The notes: generated from the letters alone by a model not told the origin. A stretch of DNA of 64,000 nt from Ramlibacter aquaticus (GCF_015159745.1 NZ_JADDOJ010000002.1:51638-115637); one strand, 5' to 3'. Counted from the first letter of the stretch, positions 22,394-31,362 are shown. Program-made: numbers and translations.

Positions 22394-23098
22394 CTACAGG
22401 TCCACGGTCTGGCTCGCCCGGATGGCCGTGCCCTCCAACAAGCGGGCAGAGACGTTTTTTACCATGGCCTGTGGCGGCAGATCACAGATTCCCTCGACGC
22501 GCCGATATTTCCGGAATTCCAGCGCCTGCGGGCCGCCCGGAAGAGCCATCCGCCAGGGCCTGCCGCCCTGCGTGCCGCCCAGGGTCAGTTCCAGGTGGCC
22601 ACGAAACTCGGGGGCGTTGCGGGCCGGGTTGATGGCCAGCACCCGCCAGCGCAGGCGGTTGCCCGTGATCACCTCGGCCTGCAGCGCGCGGATCGCGATG
22701 CCGTCGCCGCTGGCGGGAATCAGGGCCTGGAAAAAGCCCAGGTCGTCGCGCAGGGCGCGGTTCTCCTGCTCCAGCGCCCGCACCTGGGCGGCCAGGCGGT
22801 CCTGCGCGGCCTTCTCGGCGGTCAGCAGGCTGGCGGCGCTGTCGGCCACCGCCTGGGCCTGGTCACGCTCACGGCGCAGGCGCTGGGCTTCGCCACGCAA
22901 TCGCAACAGCGCCTCGCGGCCGCCGGCCTCGATGCCTGCAAGGGACCGGCCGGACTCGAAGGCCCACAGGCCGAGGGCCGCGCAGACGCCGAGCGCGACG
23001 GCCACCCGGGCCCAGCGCAGGGGCCAGGGCAGGCGGCTGCGCACCGCCATGCGCGGCGCGCTGACGGTGAGGCGGCGGCGGAGCAGCTTCCAGCGCAT
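22394..23098 (-). CDS. DUF6776 family membrane-anchored coiled-coil protein
   Basis: A 234-residue protein of unknown function. A basic N-terminus is followed by one transmembrane helix ([16 protein letters not shown], about residues 33-48), then a long heptad-like coiled coil (about 55-125) rich in Arg, Glu and Leu, and a beta-rich C-terminal domain. The architecture (single anchor, periplasmic coiled coil, small domain) recalls division or wall scaffolds such as MreC, but similarity is only architectural. ATG 23098 is preferred over 23116. It precedes bactofilin. Confidence 0.8.
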   Translation of the reverse strand: MRWKLLRRRLTVSAPRMAVRSRLPWPLRWARVAVALGVCAALGLWAFESGRSLAGIEAGGREALLRLRGEAQRLRRERDQAQAVADSAASLLTAEKAAQDRLAAQVRALEQENRALRDDLGFFQALIPASGDGIAIRALQAEVITGNRLRWRVLAINPARNAPEFRGHLELTLGGTQGGRPWRMALPGGPQALEFRKYRRVEGICDLPPQAMVKNVSARLLEGTAIRASQTVDL

Positions 23099-23118
23099 GC
23101 CCGACCATACGCCCAAGA

Positions 23119-23153
23119 AAAAAGCCGCAGCAAGAGAACTTGTGCGGCTTTTT
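23119..23153 (-). terminator. Intrinsic terminator after rplM-rpsI
   Basis: An 11-bp stem AAAAAGCCGCA / TGCGGCTTTTT with a 13-nt loop lies 17 bp past the rpsI stop. Both arms end in A/T runs, so it can stop transcription from either strand; here it insulates the ribosomal-protein operon from the DUF6776-bactofilin genes. Confidence 0.85.
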
Positions 23154-23169
23154 CCGGGACCGGAGCGGT

Positions 23170-23562
23170 TTAGCGCTTGCTGAACTGCTTGCGGCGGCGG
23201 GCAGAGTGCAGGCCCACCTTCTTGCGTTCCACCTCGCGGGCGTCGCGGGTGACGAAGCCGGCTTGCGACAGCACGGGCTTCAGCGACGCGTCATAGTCGA
23301 TCAGCGCACGGGTGATGCCGTGGCGGGTCGCGCCGGCCTGGCCGGATTCACCGCCGCCATGCACGTTGACCATGATGTCGAAGCTCTCGGCATGGTTCGT
23401 CAGCATCAGGGGTTGCTTGACGATCATGATCGAGGTCTGGCGGCCGAAGAACTTTTCGATCTCCTTGCCGTTGACCGTGATCTTGCCGCTGCCTTTTTTC
23501 AGAAACACGCGGGCGACGCTGGACTTGCGACGGCCGGTGCCATTGTTCCATTCACCAATCAT
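23170..23562 (-). CDS. rpsI: 30S ribosomal protein S9
   Basis: Small-subunit protein whose C-terminal tail reaches the P-site tRNA. The 130-residue sequence has the standard opening ([20 protein letters not shown]), the [15 protein letters not shown] stretch, and the basic C-terminus [17 protein letters not shown]. It follows rplM by 10 bp in the conserved rplM-rpsI operon. Confidence 0.99.
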   Translation of the reverse strand: MIGEWNNGTGRRKSSVARVFLKKGSGKITVNGKEIEKFFGRQTSIMIVKQPLMLTNHAESFDIMVNVHGGGESGQAGATRHGITRALIDYDASLKPVLSQAGFVTRDAREVERKKVGLHSARRRKQFSKR

Positions 23563-23572
23563 TCCGGGCTCC

Positions 23573-24001
23573 TCAGATCTCCAGCGGCTTGGGCTGCTGG
23601 GCGGTGTGCGGGTGCTCTGCGCCGCCGTACACCTTGAGTTTCTTGATCATCGCGTAGCCGAGGGGGCCCTTGGGCAGCATGCCCTTGACGGCTTTCTCGA
23701 GTGCGCGGCCGGGATGCTTGGCCTGCATGTCACGGAAGTTGGTCTGGTAGATGCCGCCGGGGTAGCCCGAATGGCGGTAGTACATCTTGTCCAGGGGCTT
23801 GGCGCCCGTGACGCGCAGCTTGGCTGCGTTGATGACGACGATGAAGTCGCCGGTATCGACGTGAGGCGTGTAGATGGCCTTGTGCTTGCCGCGCAAACGG
23901 GCTGCTGCTTCACTGGCAACTCGCCCGAGCACCTTGTCGGTGGCGTCAATCACAAACCACTCGTGCGTCACGTCAGCGGGTTTCGCGCTGAACGTTTTCA
24001 T
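23573..24001 (-). CDS. rplM: 50S ribosomal protein L13
   Basis: Large-subunit assembly protein, 142 residues: [15 protein letters not shown], the [17 protein letters not shown] segment and the YRHSGYPGG motif. First gene of the rplM-rpsI operon. ATG 24001 is preceded by AGGAAA as ribosome-binding site and by a leader of about 130 nt. Confidence 0.99.
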   Translation of the reverse strand: MKTFSAKPADVTHEWFVIDATDKVLGRVASEAAARLRGKHKAIYTPHVDTGDFIVVINAAKLRVTGAKPLDKMYYRHSGYPGGIYQTNFRDMQAKHPGRALEKAVKGMLPKGPLGYAMIKKLKVYGGAEHPHTAQQPKPLEI

Positions 24002-24140
24002 GAGATTTCCTGTGGTTTGTCGTGCCCTTTTCCACGGTCGGTGTCGCTCTTCTGGCGACCTCTTAGGTGGGGTCATCCGGCCCGGCCTTGCGGCCTCGCC
24101 GAACCTCCGCCGCGGGGCATCATTCGCTGCGGAGCCTGAG

Positions 24141-24170
24141 ATTATACGAAGAATCAATCACTTAGCGCAA
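24141..24170 (-). promoter_or_regulatory. Probable sigma-70 promoter of rplM-rpsI
   Basis: On the minus strand TTGCGC (24170-24165) and a perfect TATAAT (24146-24141) are 18 bp apart, 140 bp before the rplM start. The leader contains a short GGCC-GCAA-GGCC hairpin that could take part in autogenous control, as known for L13 leaders elsewhere; this is speculative. Confidence 0.7.
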
Positions 24171-24202
24171 TGAGCGGGCCCCGGGCCGGGTAGCATAGGG
24201 GG

Positions 24203-25108
24203 ATGTTCAGCTACCGCCATGCCTTCCATGCCGGCAACCACGCCGACGTGCTCAAGCACATGGCCCTGGTGGCCGTGCTGCGCCACATGACCCGCAAGGA
24301 CGCCGCCCTGATGGTGGTGGACACGCACGCGGGCGCCGGCCTGTACCGGCTGGACGACGAATTCGCCGGCACCTCCGGCGAGGCGCAGGCCGGTGTGCTG
24401 CGGCTGGCCGAAGGCGCGGCCGGGCTGCCCAGCCCGGCGCCCCTGCTGGCCGACTACCTGGCCCTGGTGCGCGGCTTCAACCGCGGCCCCGAGCTGCGCA
24501 TCTACCCGGGCTCGCCCTTCATCGTCCAGCACCTGCTGCGCACCGAGGCACGCGACAAGCTCAAGCTTTTCGAGCTGCACCCCAGCGACAGCCGGGCGCT
24601 GGCGGGCAACGTGGCCCAGCTGCAGGCCGGCCGCCAGGTGACCGTGACGCGCCAGGACGGCTTCGAGGGCCTCAAGGCCCTGCTGCCGCCGCCCTCGCGC
24701 CGCGGCCTGGTGCTGGTGGACCCCAGCTACGAGATCAAGTCCGACTACGGCAAGGTGATCACCTGCGTGCAGGACGCACTGCAGCGCTTTGCCACCGGCA
24801 CCTACTTCATCTGGTACCCGGTCATCCCCCGGCCGGAGGCGCACGACCTGCCGCGCCGGCTGAAGACCGTGTGCAACCGCGCCGGCAAGGCTTGGCTGCA
24901 TGCCACGCTGGCGATCGGCCACGAGGAGACCGGACCCGCCGCCCTGGCACCGGAGGAGCGCCGGGACCCGGGCATGAGCGCCAGCGGCATCTTCGTGGTC
25001 AACCCGCCGCACACCCTGCGCGCCGACCTCGAGGCCGCCCTGCCCCAGGTGGTGCAGCTGCTGGGCCGCGGCCGCGGCCAGGGCCACCTGGTCGAATCGG
25101 CCGGCTGA
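24203..25108 (+). CDS. rlmJ: 23S rRNA (adenine(2030)-N(6))-methyltransferase RlmJ
   Basis: SAM-dependent methyltransferase for A2030 of 23S rRNA. The 301-residue protein begins with the diagnostic MFSYRHAFHAGNHADVLKH, followed by DTHAGAGLY (SAM site). The catalytic motif is DPSY rather than the usual DPPY. FIWYPVI and the C-terminal SGIFVVNPP agree with the family. It is divergent from the rplM operon. Confidence 0.94.
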   Translation: MFSYRHAFHAGNHADVLKHMALVAVLRHMTRKDAALMVVDTHAGAGLYRLDDEFAGTSGEAQAGVLRLAEGAAGLPSPAPLLADYLALVRGFNRGPELRIYPGSPFIVQHLLRTEARDKLKLFELHPSDSRALAGNVAQLQAGRQVTVTRQDGFEGLKALLPPPSRRGLVLVDPSYEIKSDYGKVITCVQDALQRFATGTYFIWYPVIPRPEAHDLPRRLKTVCNRAGKAWLHATLAIGHEETGPAALAPEERRDPGMSASGIFVVNPPHTLRADLEAALPQVVQLLGRGRGQGHLVESAG

Positions 25109-25119
25109 GGGCGCGCCGC

Positions 25120-25638
25120 TCAGCGCGGCAACCCCAGCAGCATGGCCCAGCGGCGCTCCCAGGGGCCGCGCGGGCTGTCCGCGCACCCCACGCCCACCTC
25201 GCGCAGGCGGCCATCCATCAGGTTGAGGCAATGCGGCGGGCTGCCCAGCCAGAGGCGCACCGCGCCGGCGGCGTCCAGGTCCCCCAAGGCGATGTTCTCG
25301 GCCAGGTCCCGGTACCGGTAGCCCTGGCTGCGCGCGCGGTCGCCGGGCCGTGCGCCTTCCGGGCTCAGGTGCTCGAAGTAATCACGCCTTGCCATGTCCG
25401 CTGCGTGCCCGGCGGAGGCGGCCGCGAGCGCAGGGCTCCAGCGCATCGGCGGCGCCGGCGGCATCGCCTGGCGGCCGCAGCGCGCGCCCCGGGCCCGGGC
25501 CCGGTTGATCGCGTCCAGCGCCGGCCCGGCCAGCGCGCCGGGCGCGCAGCCGCCCTGCGCCAGGGCCAGGCCCGGCAGCAGGGCGATGAAAAGAAAAAGG
25601 GCTCCCCTGCGGGAGCCCCTGTCGCGGACCCGTCGCAC
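25120..25638 (-). CDS. CAP (SCP/YkwD-like) domain secreted protein
   Basis: A 172-residue exported protein of the cysteine-rich secretory protein/antigen 5/PR-1 (CAP) superfamily; the molecular role of bacterial members is mostly unknown. GTG 25638 gives a signal peptide ending LALA-QGG (near residue 28). The CAP core shows LNxxR-like AINRARARG, the histidine in AASAGHAADMA, GYRYRDLAENIA and the paired PPHCLNLMDGRLREVGVG. The first codons overlap the intrinsic terminator of the upstream porin gene. Confidence 0.8.
   Translation of the reverse strand: MRRVRDRGSRRGALFLFIALLPGLALAQGGCAPGALAGPALDAINRARARGARCGRQAMPPAPPMRWSPALAAASAGHAADMARRDYFEHLSPEGARPGDRARSQGYRYRDLAENIALGDLDAAGAVRLWLGSPPHCLNLMDGRLREVGVGCADSPRGPWERRWAMLLGLPR
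25591..25618 (-). terminator. Intrinsic terminator of the porin gene, inside the CAP gene 5' end
   Basis: On the minus strand GGGCTCCC-GCAG-GGGAGCCC is followed by TTTTTCTTTT, a textbook rho-independent terminator. It lies about 75 bp past the porin stop but within codons 7-16 of the CAP gene read from GTG 25638. Confidence 0.8.
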
Positions 25639-25691
25639 CCGGCCAGTGTGTCAGCACCGGCAGGCCGCGGGGGTGAGCGCGTGTTTCAGCC

Positions 25692-26720
25692 TCAGAAGCG
25701 CTTGCGGATGCCGACGCCGAAGCTGGTGCCGCTGCTGGCGCCGGTGATCTCGTCACGCATCAGGGCGGCGTACAGGTCGGTCTGCTTGGACAGGAAGTAG
25801 TCGTAGCCGAAGGACGCGGTCTTGCGGTCTTCGCCGGTGCTCAGCTTGGTCTTGGCCCAGGCGGCCATCAGCGAGCCGGCGCCCAGCGGCGCGGAGGCGC
25901 CCAGGGACAGGGTCTTGGCGCTGGGCAGCGCGGCGTCGTCGGACTCGGCCTTGCCGTAGGTGCCGAACAGCTTCACGACCTTGAAGTCGTAGGAGGCGCC
26001 GACCATCCAGTCCTTCTTCACGTCCTTGGTGCTGAACTGCGACACGACCGGGTTGTTCAGCTGGTCACGCTCGTAGAAGGCGGTCGCGGCGAAGGGGCCG
26101 TTGAAGTACAGCGCGTTGATGCCGACGTTGTGCGCCGAGCTGCTGGAGTTCGCCAGCTGGTAGTGCACGTTGGCGCTCAGGCCGTTGTAGTTGGGCGTGG
26201 TGTACAGCAGCTCGTTGGACCAGCCGGTGTCCGACGGGGTGGTCGCACCCCAGTTGGTGCCGTTGAACAGCGGCACGTTGGCGTGCAGCACCAGCGGCGA
26301 GAAGGTGAACGAGTCGCCGAAGGGGTTGAAGATGATGGTGGGCAGGAAGTTGGGCGCCAGGTTGCGGCCCAGGGCCAGGGAACCGAAGCTGCCGGACAGG
26401 CCCACGTTCGCGTCACGCGCGAAGAAGGTGTCGCCGGGGAAACGCCCGGGCAGGCCGGAGTTCACCTGCAGGAAGCTGGTCAGCGCGAAGTTGGCCTTCA
26501 GGCCGGCGCCCAGGTCTTCCGAGCCCTTCACGCCCCACCAGGAGGTGGTCATGCCGCCGCTGCCCAGCGTCGAGGTGCTGGCACCGTCGCCGGCCATGCG
26601 GATGCTGCCCGCGTACACGTCCAGCAGGCCCTGGACCTGCACCGAGCTCTGCGCCGAGGCGCTGCCCGCGGCGAGGGCCAGCACGGCGGCGGCCACGAGG
26701 CCCGTCTTGAAGTTCTTCAT
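25692..26720 (-). CDS. Gram-negative trimeric porin (OmpC/Omp32-like)
   Basis: Outer-membrane diffusion channel, 342 residues with a signal peptide ending ASA-QSSV (near residue 23). It begins SSVQVQGLLDVYAGSI and ends in FGVGIRKRF with the terminal Phe needed for assembly; the middle alternates polar beta strands typical of 16-strand porins of Comamonadaceae. ATG 26720 is preferred because AGGAGTGG sits 2 bp upstream. The gene is divergent from the paa operon. Its upstream region holds the inverted repeat TTACTCAATGTAA (26808-26820), a possible regulator site. Confidence 0.93.
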   Translation of the reverse strand: MKNFKTGLVAAAVLALAAGSASAQSSVQVQGLLDVYAGSIRMAGDGASTSTLGSGGMTTSWWGVKGSEDLGAGLKANFALTSFLQVNSGLPGRFPGDTFFARDANVGLSGSFGSLALGRNLAPNFLPTIIFNPFGDSFTFSPLVLHANVPLFNGTNWGATTPSDTGWSNELLYTTPNYNGLSANVHYQLANSSSSAHNVGINALYFNGPFAATAFYERDQLNNPVVSQFSTKDVKKDWMVGASYDFKVVKLFGTYGKAESDDAALPSAKTLSLGASAPLGAGSLMAAWAKTKLSTGEDRKTASFGYDYFLSKQTDLYAALMRDEITGASSGTSFGVGIRKRF

Positions 26721-26921
26721 TTCCACTCCTGGGTGATTGATAGGGATCTTGTGTTGTGCGTGGCGCGCCGCGCCCCGACCGCGATGTGCCCAGCAAAAGC
26801 TGTGCCGTTACTCAATGTAAGGGCTTCCATGAGCAGAAACCCTGACTCCTGCCTGCCAAGGCCGCGCGCTGCTGCGTCCGCGCAACACCGCTGCACAGAA
26901 AGACGACACCATGGTGACGAA

Positions 26922-26947
26922 ATTAGCCGACCGATCGGTCGGCTAAT
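26922..26947. promoter_or_regulatory. Perfect 26-bp palindromic operator of paaABCDE (TetR/PaaR-type)
   Basis: Half-site ATTAGCCGACCGA is repeated exactly inverted, centred between 26934 and 26935. A core of ACCGA/TCGGT is what TetR-family PaaR repressors of betaproteobacteria recognise, and the position, 18 bp before the paaA ATG, fits repression relieved by phenylacetyl-CoA. A -10-like TATACT (26951-26956) touches its right edge. No paaR gene is in the window. Confidence 0.8.
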
Positions 26948-26964
26948 CGCTATACTTGGGCGCC

Positions 26965-27981
26965 ATGTACACCCAAGCCATGGACTTGCCGGACCCGCAG
27001 GCGCGCCTTGCGGCCGTCCCGGCCGCCGCCGCCGGCCGCGAGGCCGAGCTGCAGGCCCGCTTCGACGCCTGCATGGACGCCGACGGCCGCATCGAGCCGC
27101 AGGACTGGATGCCCGAGGCCTACCGCAAGACCCTGGTGCGCCAGATCAGCCAGCACGCGCACAGCGAGATCGTCGGCATGCTGCCCGAGGGCAACTGGAT
27201 TTCGCGCGCGCCCTCGCTCAAGCGCAAGGCCATCCTGATGGCCAAGGTGCAGGACGAAGGCGGCCATGGGCTGTACCTCTACGCGGCCGCGGAGACCCTG
27301 GGCGTGAGCCGCGAGCAGATGCAGGACGCCCTGCACAGCGGCAAGGCCAAGTACAGCTCCATCTTCAACTACCCCACCCTGACCTGGGCCGACGTGGGCG
27401 TGATCGGCTGGCTGGTGGATGGCGCGGCGATCATGAACCAGATCCCGCTGTGCCGCTGCTCCTATGGCCCCTATGCGCGCGCCATGATCCGCGTCTGCAA
27501 GGAAGAGAGCTTCCACCAGCGCCAGGGCTACGAGGCCCTGCTCACGCTGATGAAGGGCAACGACGCCCAGCGCGCCATGGTGCAGGACGCGGTGAACCGC
27601 TGGTGGTGGCCGGTGCTGGCCATGTTCGGCCCGCCCGACAAGGACAGCCCCAACAGCGCCATCGGCATGCGCTGGGGCATCAAGCGCATCAGCAACGACG
27701 AGCTGCGCCAGAAGTTCATCGACGCCACCGTGCCCCAGGCGCAGGTGCTGGGCGTGACCCTGCCCGATCCCGACCTGAAGTGGAACGAGGCGCGCGGCCA
27801 CCACGACTACGGCGCGATCGACTGGGACGACTTCTGGAACGTGGTCAACGGCAACGGCCCTTGCAACAAGGAGCGCCTGGCCACCCGCGTCAAGGCCCAC
27901 GAGGACGGCCAGTGGGTGCGCGACGCGGCCCTGGCCCATGCGCGCAAGCAGAAGCAGCGCGCACTGAAGCAAGCCGCCTGA
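26965..27981 (+). CDS. paaA: 1,2-phenylacetyl-CoA epoxidase subunit PaaA
   Basis: Catalytic di-iron subunit of the multicomponent oxygenase that epoxidises the ring of phenylacetyl-CoA. The 338-residue protein has the carboxylate-bridged iron ligands in [24 protein letters not shown] and [10 protein letters not shown]. It is the first gene of paaABCDE and lies directly behind the palindrome. The ATG at 26965 lacks a Shine-Dalgarno sequence and the putative -10 is only 8 bp before it, so the mRNA may be leaderless. Confidence 0.97.
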   Translation: MYTQAMDLPDPQARLAAVPAAAAGREAELQARFDACMDADGRIEPQDWMPEAYRKTLVRQISQHAHSEIVGMLPEGNWISRAPSLKRKAILMAKVQDEGGHGLYLYAAAETLGVSREQMQDALHSGKAKYSSIFNYPTLTWADVGVIGWLVDGAAIMNQIPLCRCSYGPYARAMIRVCKEESFHQRQGYEALLTLMKGNDAQRAMVQDAVNRWWWPVLAMFGPPDKDSPNSAIGMRWGIKRISNDELRQKFIDATVPQAQVLGVTLPDPDLKWNEARGHHDYGAIDWDDFWNVVNGNGPCNKERLATRVKAHEDGQWVRDAALAHARKQKQRALKQAA

Positions 27982-28000
27982 CCGGCGCGGGGAGACGACG

Positions 28001-28294
28001 ATGAGCGATGTCAGGAACGAGTGGCCGCTGTGGGAGGTGTTCGTGCGCTCCAAGCAGGGCCTGGAGCACAAGCACTGCGGCAGCCTCCACGCCTCGGACG
28101 CGCAGCACGCCCTGCAGATGGCGCGCGACGTGTACACCCGGCGCATGGAAGGCGTGAGCCTGTGGGTGGTGCCCTCGGCCATGATCACGGCCAGCCTGCC
28201 CGAGGACAAGGGCGAGCTGTTCGAGCCCGCAGCGGACAAGATCTACCGCCACCCCACCTTCTACGAGATCCCCGACGACGTCGGGCACATGTGA
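28001..28294 (+). CDS. paaB: 1,2-phenylacetyl-CoA epoxidase subunit PaaB
   Basis: Small structural/bridging subunit of the PaaABCE complex, 97 residues (PLWEVFVRSKQGLEHKHCGS, ALQMARDVYTRR). It follows paaA by 19 bp with a GGGGAGA ribosome-binding site, and its TGA shares a base with the paaC ATG. Confidence 0.97.
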   Translation: MSDVRNEWPLWEVFVRSKQGLEHKHCGSLHASDAQHALQMARDVYTRRMEGVSLWVVPSAMITASLPEDKGELFEPAADKIYRHPTFYEIPDDVGHM

Positions 28295-29079
28295 TGGCCA
28301 CGGCCCCGACGGACTACCTGCTGCACCTGGCGGACAGCGCGCTCATCCTGGGCCAGCGCAACGCGGAATGGTGCGGCCACGGCCCGGTGCTGGAGGAGGA
28401 CATCGCCCTCACCAACATCAGCCTGGACCTGGTCGGCCAGGCCCGCCTGCTCTACCAGCACGCGGCGGCGCAGATGGCCCCCGGCACCACCGAGGACAGC
28501 CTGGCCTACTTCCGCGATCCGGGCGAATTCCGCAACCTCACGCTGCTGGAGCTGCCGCACCACGGCCCGCTGGCGGGCACCGCCGCCGCCGACCGCGACT
28601 ACGCCACCACCATCACCCGCAACTTCCTCTACGGCGCCTTCATGGTGCTGCTGTGGGAGGCCTTGCAGGCCAGCCGCGACCCCCAGCTGGCCGCCATCGC
28701 CGCCAAGTCCCTGAAGGAGACGCGCTACCACCTGCGCCATGCCCGCGACTGGCTGGTGCGCCTGGGCGACGGCACCGACGAGTCGCAGCGCCGCACGCAG
28801 GCCGCGCTGGCGCACCTGATGCCCTACACCCAGGAGTTCTGGACGCCGGGCGCCGCCGAGCGCGAGGCCGTGGCGAACGGCACCGGCGTGGACACCGCCC
28901 TGCTGCGCGAGGCCTGGGACGCGATGGTCGACGACGCACTCGACGAGGCCACGCTCGCGCGCCCGCCCGCCATCGGCCATGTGCCGGGCGGCAAGCAGGG
29001 CCTGCACTCGGAGCACCTGGGCTTCGTGCTGGCGGAGATGCAGAGCCTGGCGCGCCAGCACCCGGGCGCGACGTGGTGA
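28294..29079 (+). CDS. paaC: 1,2-phenylacetyl-CoA epoxidase subunit PaaC
   Basis: Structural, non-catalytic ferritin-like subunit that pairs with PaaA. The 261-residue protein starts MATAPTDYLLHLADSALILG, with NAEWCGHGPVLEEDIALTN as signature. ATG 28294 overlaps the paaB stop by one base and its own stop overlaps the paaD start, so the operon is tightly coupled. Confidence 0.96.
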   Translation: MATAPTDYLLHLADSALILGQRNAEWCGHGPVLEEDIALTNISLDLVGQARLLYQHAAAQMAPGTTEDSLAYFRDPGEFRNLTLLELPHHGPLAGTAAADRDYATTITRNFLYGAFMVLLWEALQASRDPQLAAIAAKSLKETRYHLRHARDWLVRLGDGTDESQRRTQAALAHLMPYTQEFWTPGAAEREAVANGTGVDTALLREAWDAMVDDALDEATLARPPAIGHVPGGKQGLHSEHLGFVLAEMQSLARQHPGATW

Positions 29080-29570
29080 CGCGGGCCGAGCAGGCCTGGG
29101 CGCTGCTGGAGGCCGTGCCCGACCCGGAGATCCCGGTGGTCTCCATCCGCGAACTGGGCATCCTGCGCGAGATCCGGGAAGCGGACGACGTGCTGGAGGT
29201 GGTCATCACGCCCACCTACAACGGCTGCCCGGCGATGTCCCAGATCGAGGACGACGTGAAGGCCGCGCTGGCGACCGCCGGCCTCGGGGCCCGCGTGCTC
29301 ACCCAGCTCGCCCCCGCCTGGACCACCGACTGGATCACCCCGGCCGCGCGCGAGAAGCTGCGTGCCTACGGCATCGCGCCACCGGTGAGCAGCGCCGGCG
29401 CGCACGCGCTGCAGTTCGCGCGCCGCAAGCCCGGCGGCGATGCGGTGCCCTGCCCCCGCTGCGGCTCGTCCAACACCACCGAAACCTCGCACTTCGGCTC
29501 CACGGCCTGCAAGGCGCTGTTCAAGTGCCTGGACTGCCGCGAGCCCTTCGACCACTTCAAGCCCTACTGA
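29076..29570 (+). CDS. paaD: Phenylacetate degradation protein PaaD (DUF59/MIP18-like)
   Basis: Fe-S assembly-type accessory factor needed for epoxidase maturation, 164 residues. The MIP18/DUF59 domain has VPDPEIPVVSIRELGI and TYNGCPAM; the C-terminus is a Zn-ribbon-like four-cysteine cluster (CPRC ... CLDC). The start is GTG 29076, which overlaps the paaC TGA; GTG 29073 is equally possible. Confidence 0.95.
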   Translation: MTRAEQAWALLEAVPDPEIPVVSIRELGILREIREADDVLEVVITPTYNGCPAMSQIEDDVKAALATAGLGARVLTQLAPAWTTDWITPAAREKLRAYGIAPPVSSAGAHALQFARRKPGGDAVPCPRCGSSNTTETSHFGSTACKALFKCLDCREPFDHFKPY

Positions 29571-29583
29571 GACCGCCTGCGCC

Positions 29584-30666
29584 ATGGCCCTGCACTTCCA
29601 TTCCCTGCCGGTCAAGCGCGTCACGCCCGAGGCGGCCGGCGCGGCGTCGATCACCTTCGCCGTGCCGCCTGCCCTGCGCGACGCCTACGCCTTCACGCCC
29701 GGCCAGTTCCTCACCCTGCGCGCCCGGGTGGACGGCGAGGACCTGCGGCGCAGCTACTCGATCTGCAGCCCGCGCCAGCGCTACGACGGCGCGCTGGAGA
29801 TCGAGGTCGGCATCAAGCCGGTGGAGGGCGGACGCTTCTCGCGCTGGGCGGTGCAGAACCTGCAGCCGGGCAGCACGCTGGAGGTGCTGCCGCCCGACGG
29901 CCGCTTCACCCCGCGGGTGCCCGGTGCCCGCCACCGCGTGGGCTTCGCGGCCGGCTCCGGCATCACGCCCTTGCTGTCCATCATCGCCACCACGCTGGAG
30001 AGCGAGCCCGACTCCCGCTTCACCCTGGTCTACGGCAACCAGCGGGTGGGCAGCATCATGTTCAACGAGGCCCTGCAGGACCTGAAAGACCGCCACCCGG
30101 CGCGCCTGAAGCTGGTGCACCTGCTGTCGCGCCAGCCGCAGGAGCTGGCCGTGCTCAACGGCCGCCTGGACGAGGCCAAGGCCACCGAGCTGCTGCAGGG
30201 GCTGGTGCCGGCGGCGGACATCGACGAGGCCTTCCTCTGCGGGCCCGAGCCCATGATCGAGGGCGTGGAGCGCGCGCTGCTGGCCGCGGGCGTGGCGCGC
30301 GAACGCATCCATGCCGAGCGCTTCCTCACCGGCGCCCCGGGCGCTGCGGCGGCGCGCGCGCAGGCGCCCGCCGCGGCCGCGCCGGCCGACGTGCAACTGG
30401 ACGTGGTGCTGGACGGCAAGACCTGGCACCTGGGCATGAACCACGACGGCCGCGTGCTGGACGCGGCCCTGGACGCCGGCCTGGACCTGCCCTACTCCTG
30501 CAAGGGCGGCGTGTGCTGCACCTGCCGCGCCAAGCTGGTCGAGGGCCAGGTCGCGATGGAGAAGAACTTCACCCTGGAGCCCTGGGAGATCGAGAAGGGC
30601 TTCGTGCTGACCTGCCAGGCCAGGCCCCTCACCCCGCGCGTGGTCGTGAGCTACGACGAGCGCTGA
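29584..30666 (+). CDS. paaE: 1,2-phenylacetyl-CoA epoxidase reductase PaaE
   Basis: NAD(P)H-dependent ferredoxin-reductase-type subunit supplying electrons to PaaA. The 360 residues comprise an FAD domain (RRSYSICSPR), an NAD(P) domain (GFAAGSGITPLLSI, AFLCGPEPMI), an Ala-rich linker (about 250-270) and a plant-type 2Fe-2S domain (CKGGVCCTC plus a later Cys in LTCQA). Last gene of the operon; the downstream ring-opening and beta-oxidation paa genes are not here. Confidence 0.96.
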   Translation: MALHFHSLPVKRVTPEAAGAASITFAVPPALRDAYAFTPGQFLTLRARVDGEDLRRSYSICSPRQRYDGALEIEVGIKPVEGGRFSRWAVQNLQPGSTLEVLPPDGRFTPRVPGARHRVGFAAGSGITPLLSIIATTLESEPDSRFTLVYGNQRVGSIMFNEALQDLKDRHPARLKLVHLLSRQPQELAVLNGRLDEAKATELLQGLVPAADIDEAFLCGPEPMIEGVERALLAAGVARERIHAERFLTGAPGAAAARAQAPAAAAPADVQLDVVLDGKTWHLGMNHDGRVLDAALDAGLDLPYSCKGGVCCTCRAKLVEGQVAMEKNFTLEPWEIEKGFVLTCQARPLTPRVVVSYDER

Positions 30667-30702
30667 ACGGGCGGCGGCCGCAGCCGCCGGCCCGGAAGCT
30701 CC

Positions 30703-31362
30703 TCAGAACCGCTTGCCGATGCCCAGGCCCACGAGCAGCGGGTCGACCTTGAAGGTGCCCAGCTTGGTGCCGGCCGCGGTCACGTCGGTGCGGATCTGCA
30801 CCTTCTTCACGTCCAGGTTCAGCAGCCAGCCGCCGCCCAGCTCGTAATCGACGCCCGCCTGCGCGGCGAGGCCGAAGCTGTTGCGCTTGAGGTTCAGCTG
30901 CAGCGCGGACAGCGCCGGGTCGAACTGCACATCGGAGATGTTGGTGTAGTTCAGGCCCGCGCCCAGGTAGGGGCGCAGCTTGCCGAAACCGGTGAAGTGG
31001 TATTGCGCCGTGAGGGTGGGCGGCAGGTGCTTGAAGCTGCCGATCTTCGCGCTGCCCGCCGCGGTCTTGAGGGAGACGTCCTGCTTCTGCGGGTAGGTCA
31101 GCACCAGCTCGGCGGCGATGTTGGGCGTGAAGAAATAGCTGATGTCGACTTCGGGGATCGTGCGGCTGTTGATCGCGGCCTCGGTCGGCACGCCGGTCAC
31201 GCTGGAGAGGGCGGCCTGCAGGTCCCCGCTGTTGCCGTTGGCCGGGTCCAGGTGCACCGCGCGGGCCCGGACGATCCAGTGGCCCGCGTCCTGCGCGGCG
31301 GCGAGCATGGGGGTGGCGAGGACGGCGGTGACAGCGGCGAGGGCGAGGACGGACTTGCGCAT
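30703..31362 (-). CDS. ompW: Outer-membrane protein OmpW
   Basis: Eight-stranded outer-membrane beta barrel thought to pass small hydrophobic molecules. The 219-residue protein has a signal peptide (cleavage after AAAQ-D near 24), the family opening GHWIVRARAVHL and an aromatic C-terminal residue (GIGKRF). The start is ATG 31362 with GAAAGGA upstream. It converges on paaE. An FNR-like box lies 128 bp upstream. Confidence 0.92.
   Translation of the reverse strand: MRKSVLALAAVTAVLATPMLAAAQDAGHWIVRARAVHLDPANGNSGDLQAALSSVTGVPTEAAINSRTIPEVDISYFFTPNIAAELVLTYPQKQDVSLKTAAGSAKIGSFKHLPPTLTAQYHFTGFGKLRPYLGAGLNYTNISDVQFDPALSALQLNLKRNSFGLAAQAGVDYELGGGWLLNLDVKKVQIRTDVTAAGTKLGTFKVDPLLVGLGIGKRF

Noticed and set aside
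24002..24140. Known L13-leader regulatory RNA
   Set aside because: Only a short GGCC-GCAA-GGCC hairpin is visible; the full leader structure described in other phyla could not be recognised.
26808..26820. TTACTCAATGTAA as a defined regulator site for the porin
   Set aside because: The inverted repeat has only 4-bp arms and cannot be assigned to a regulator; kept only as a note in the porin entry.
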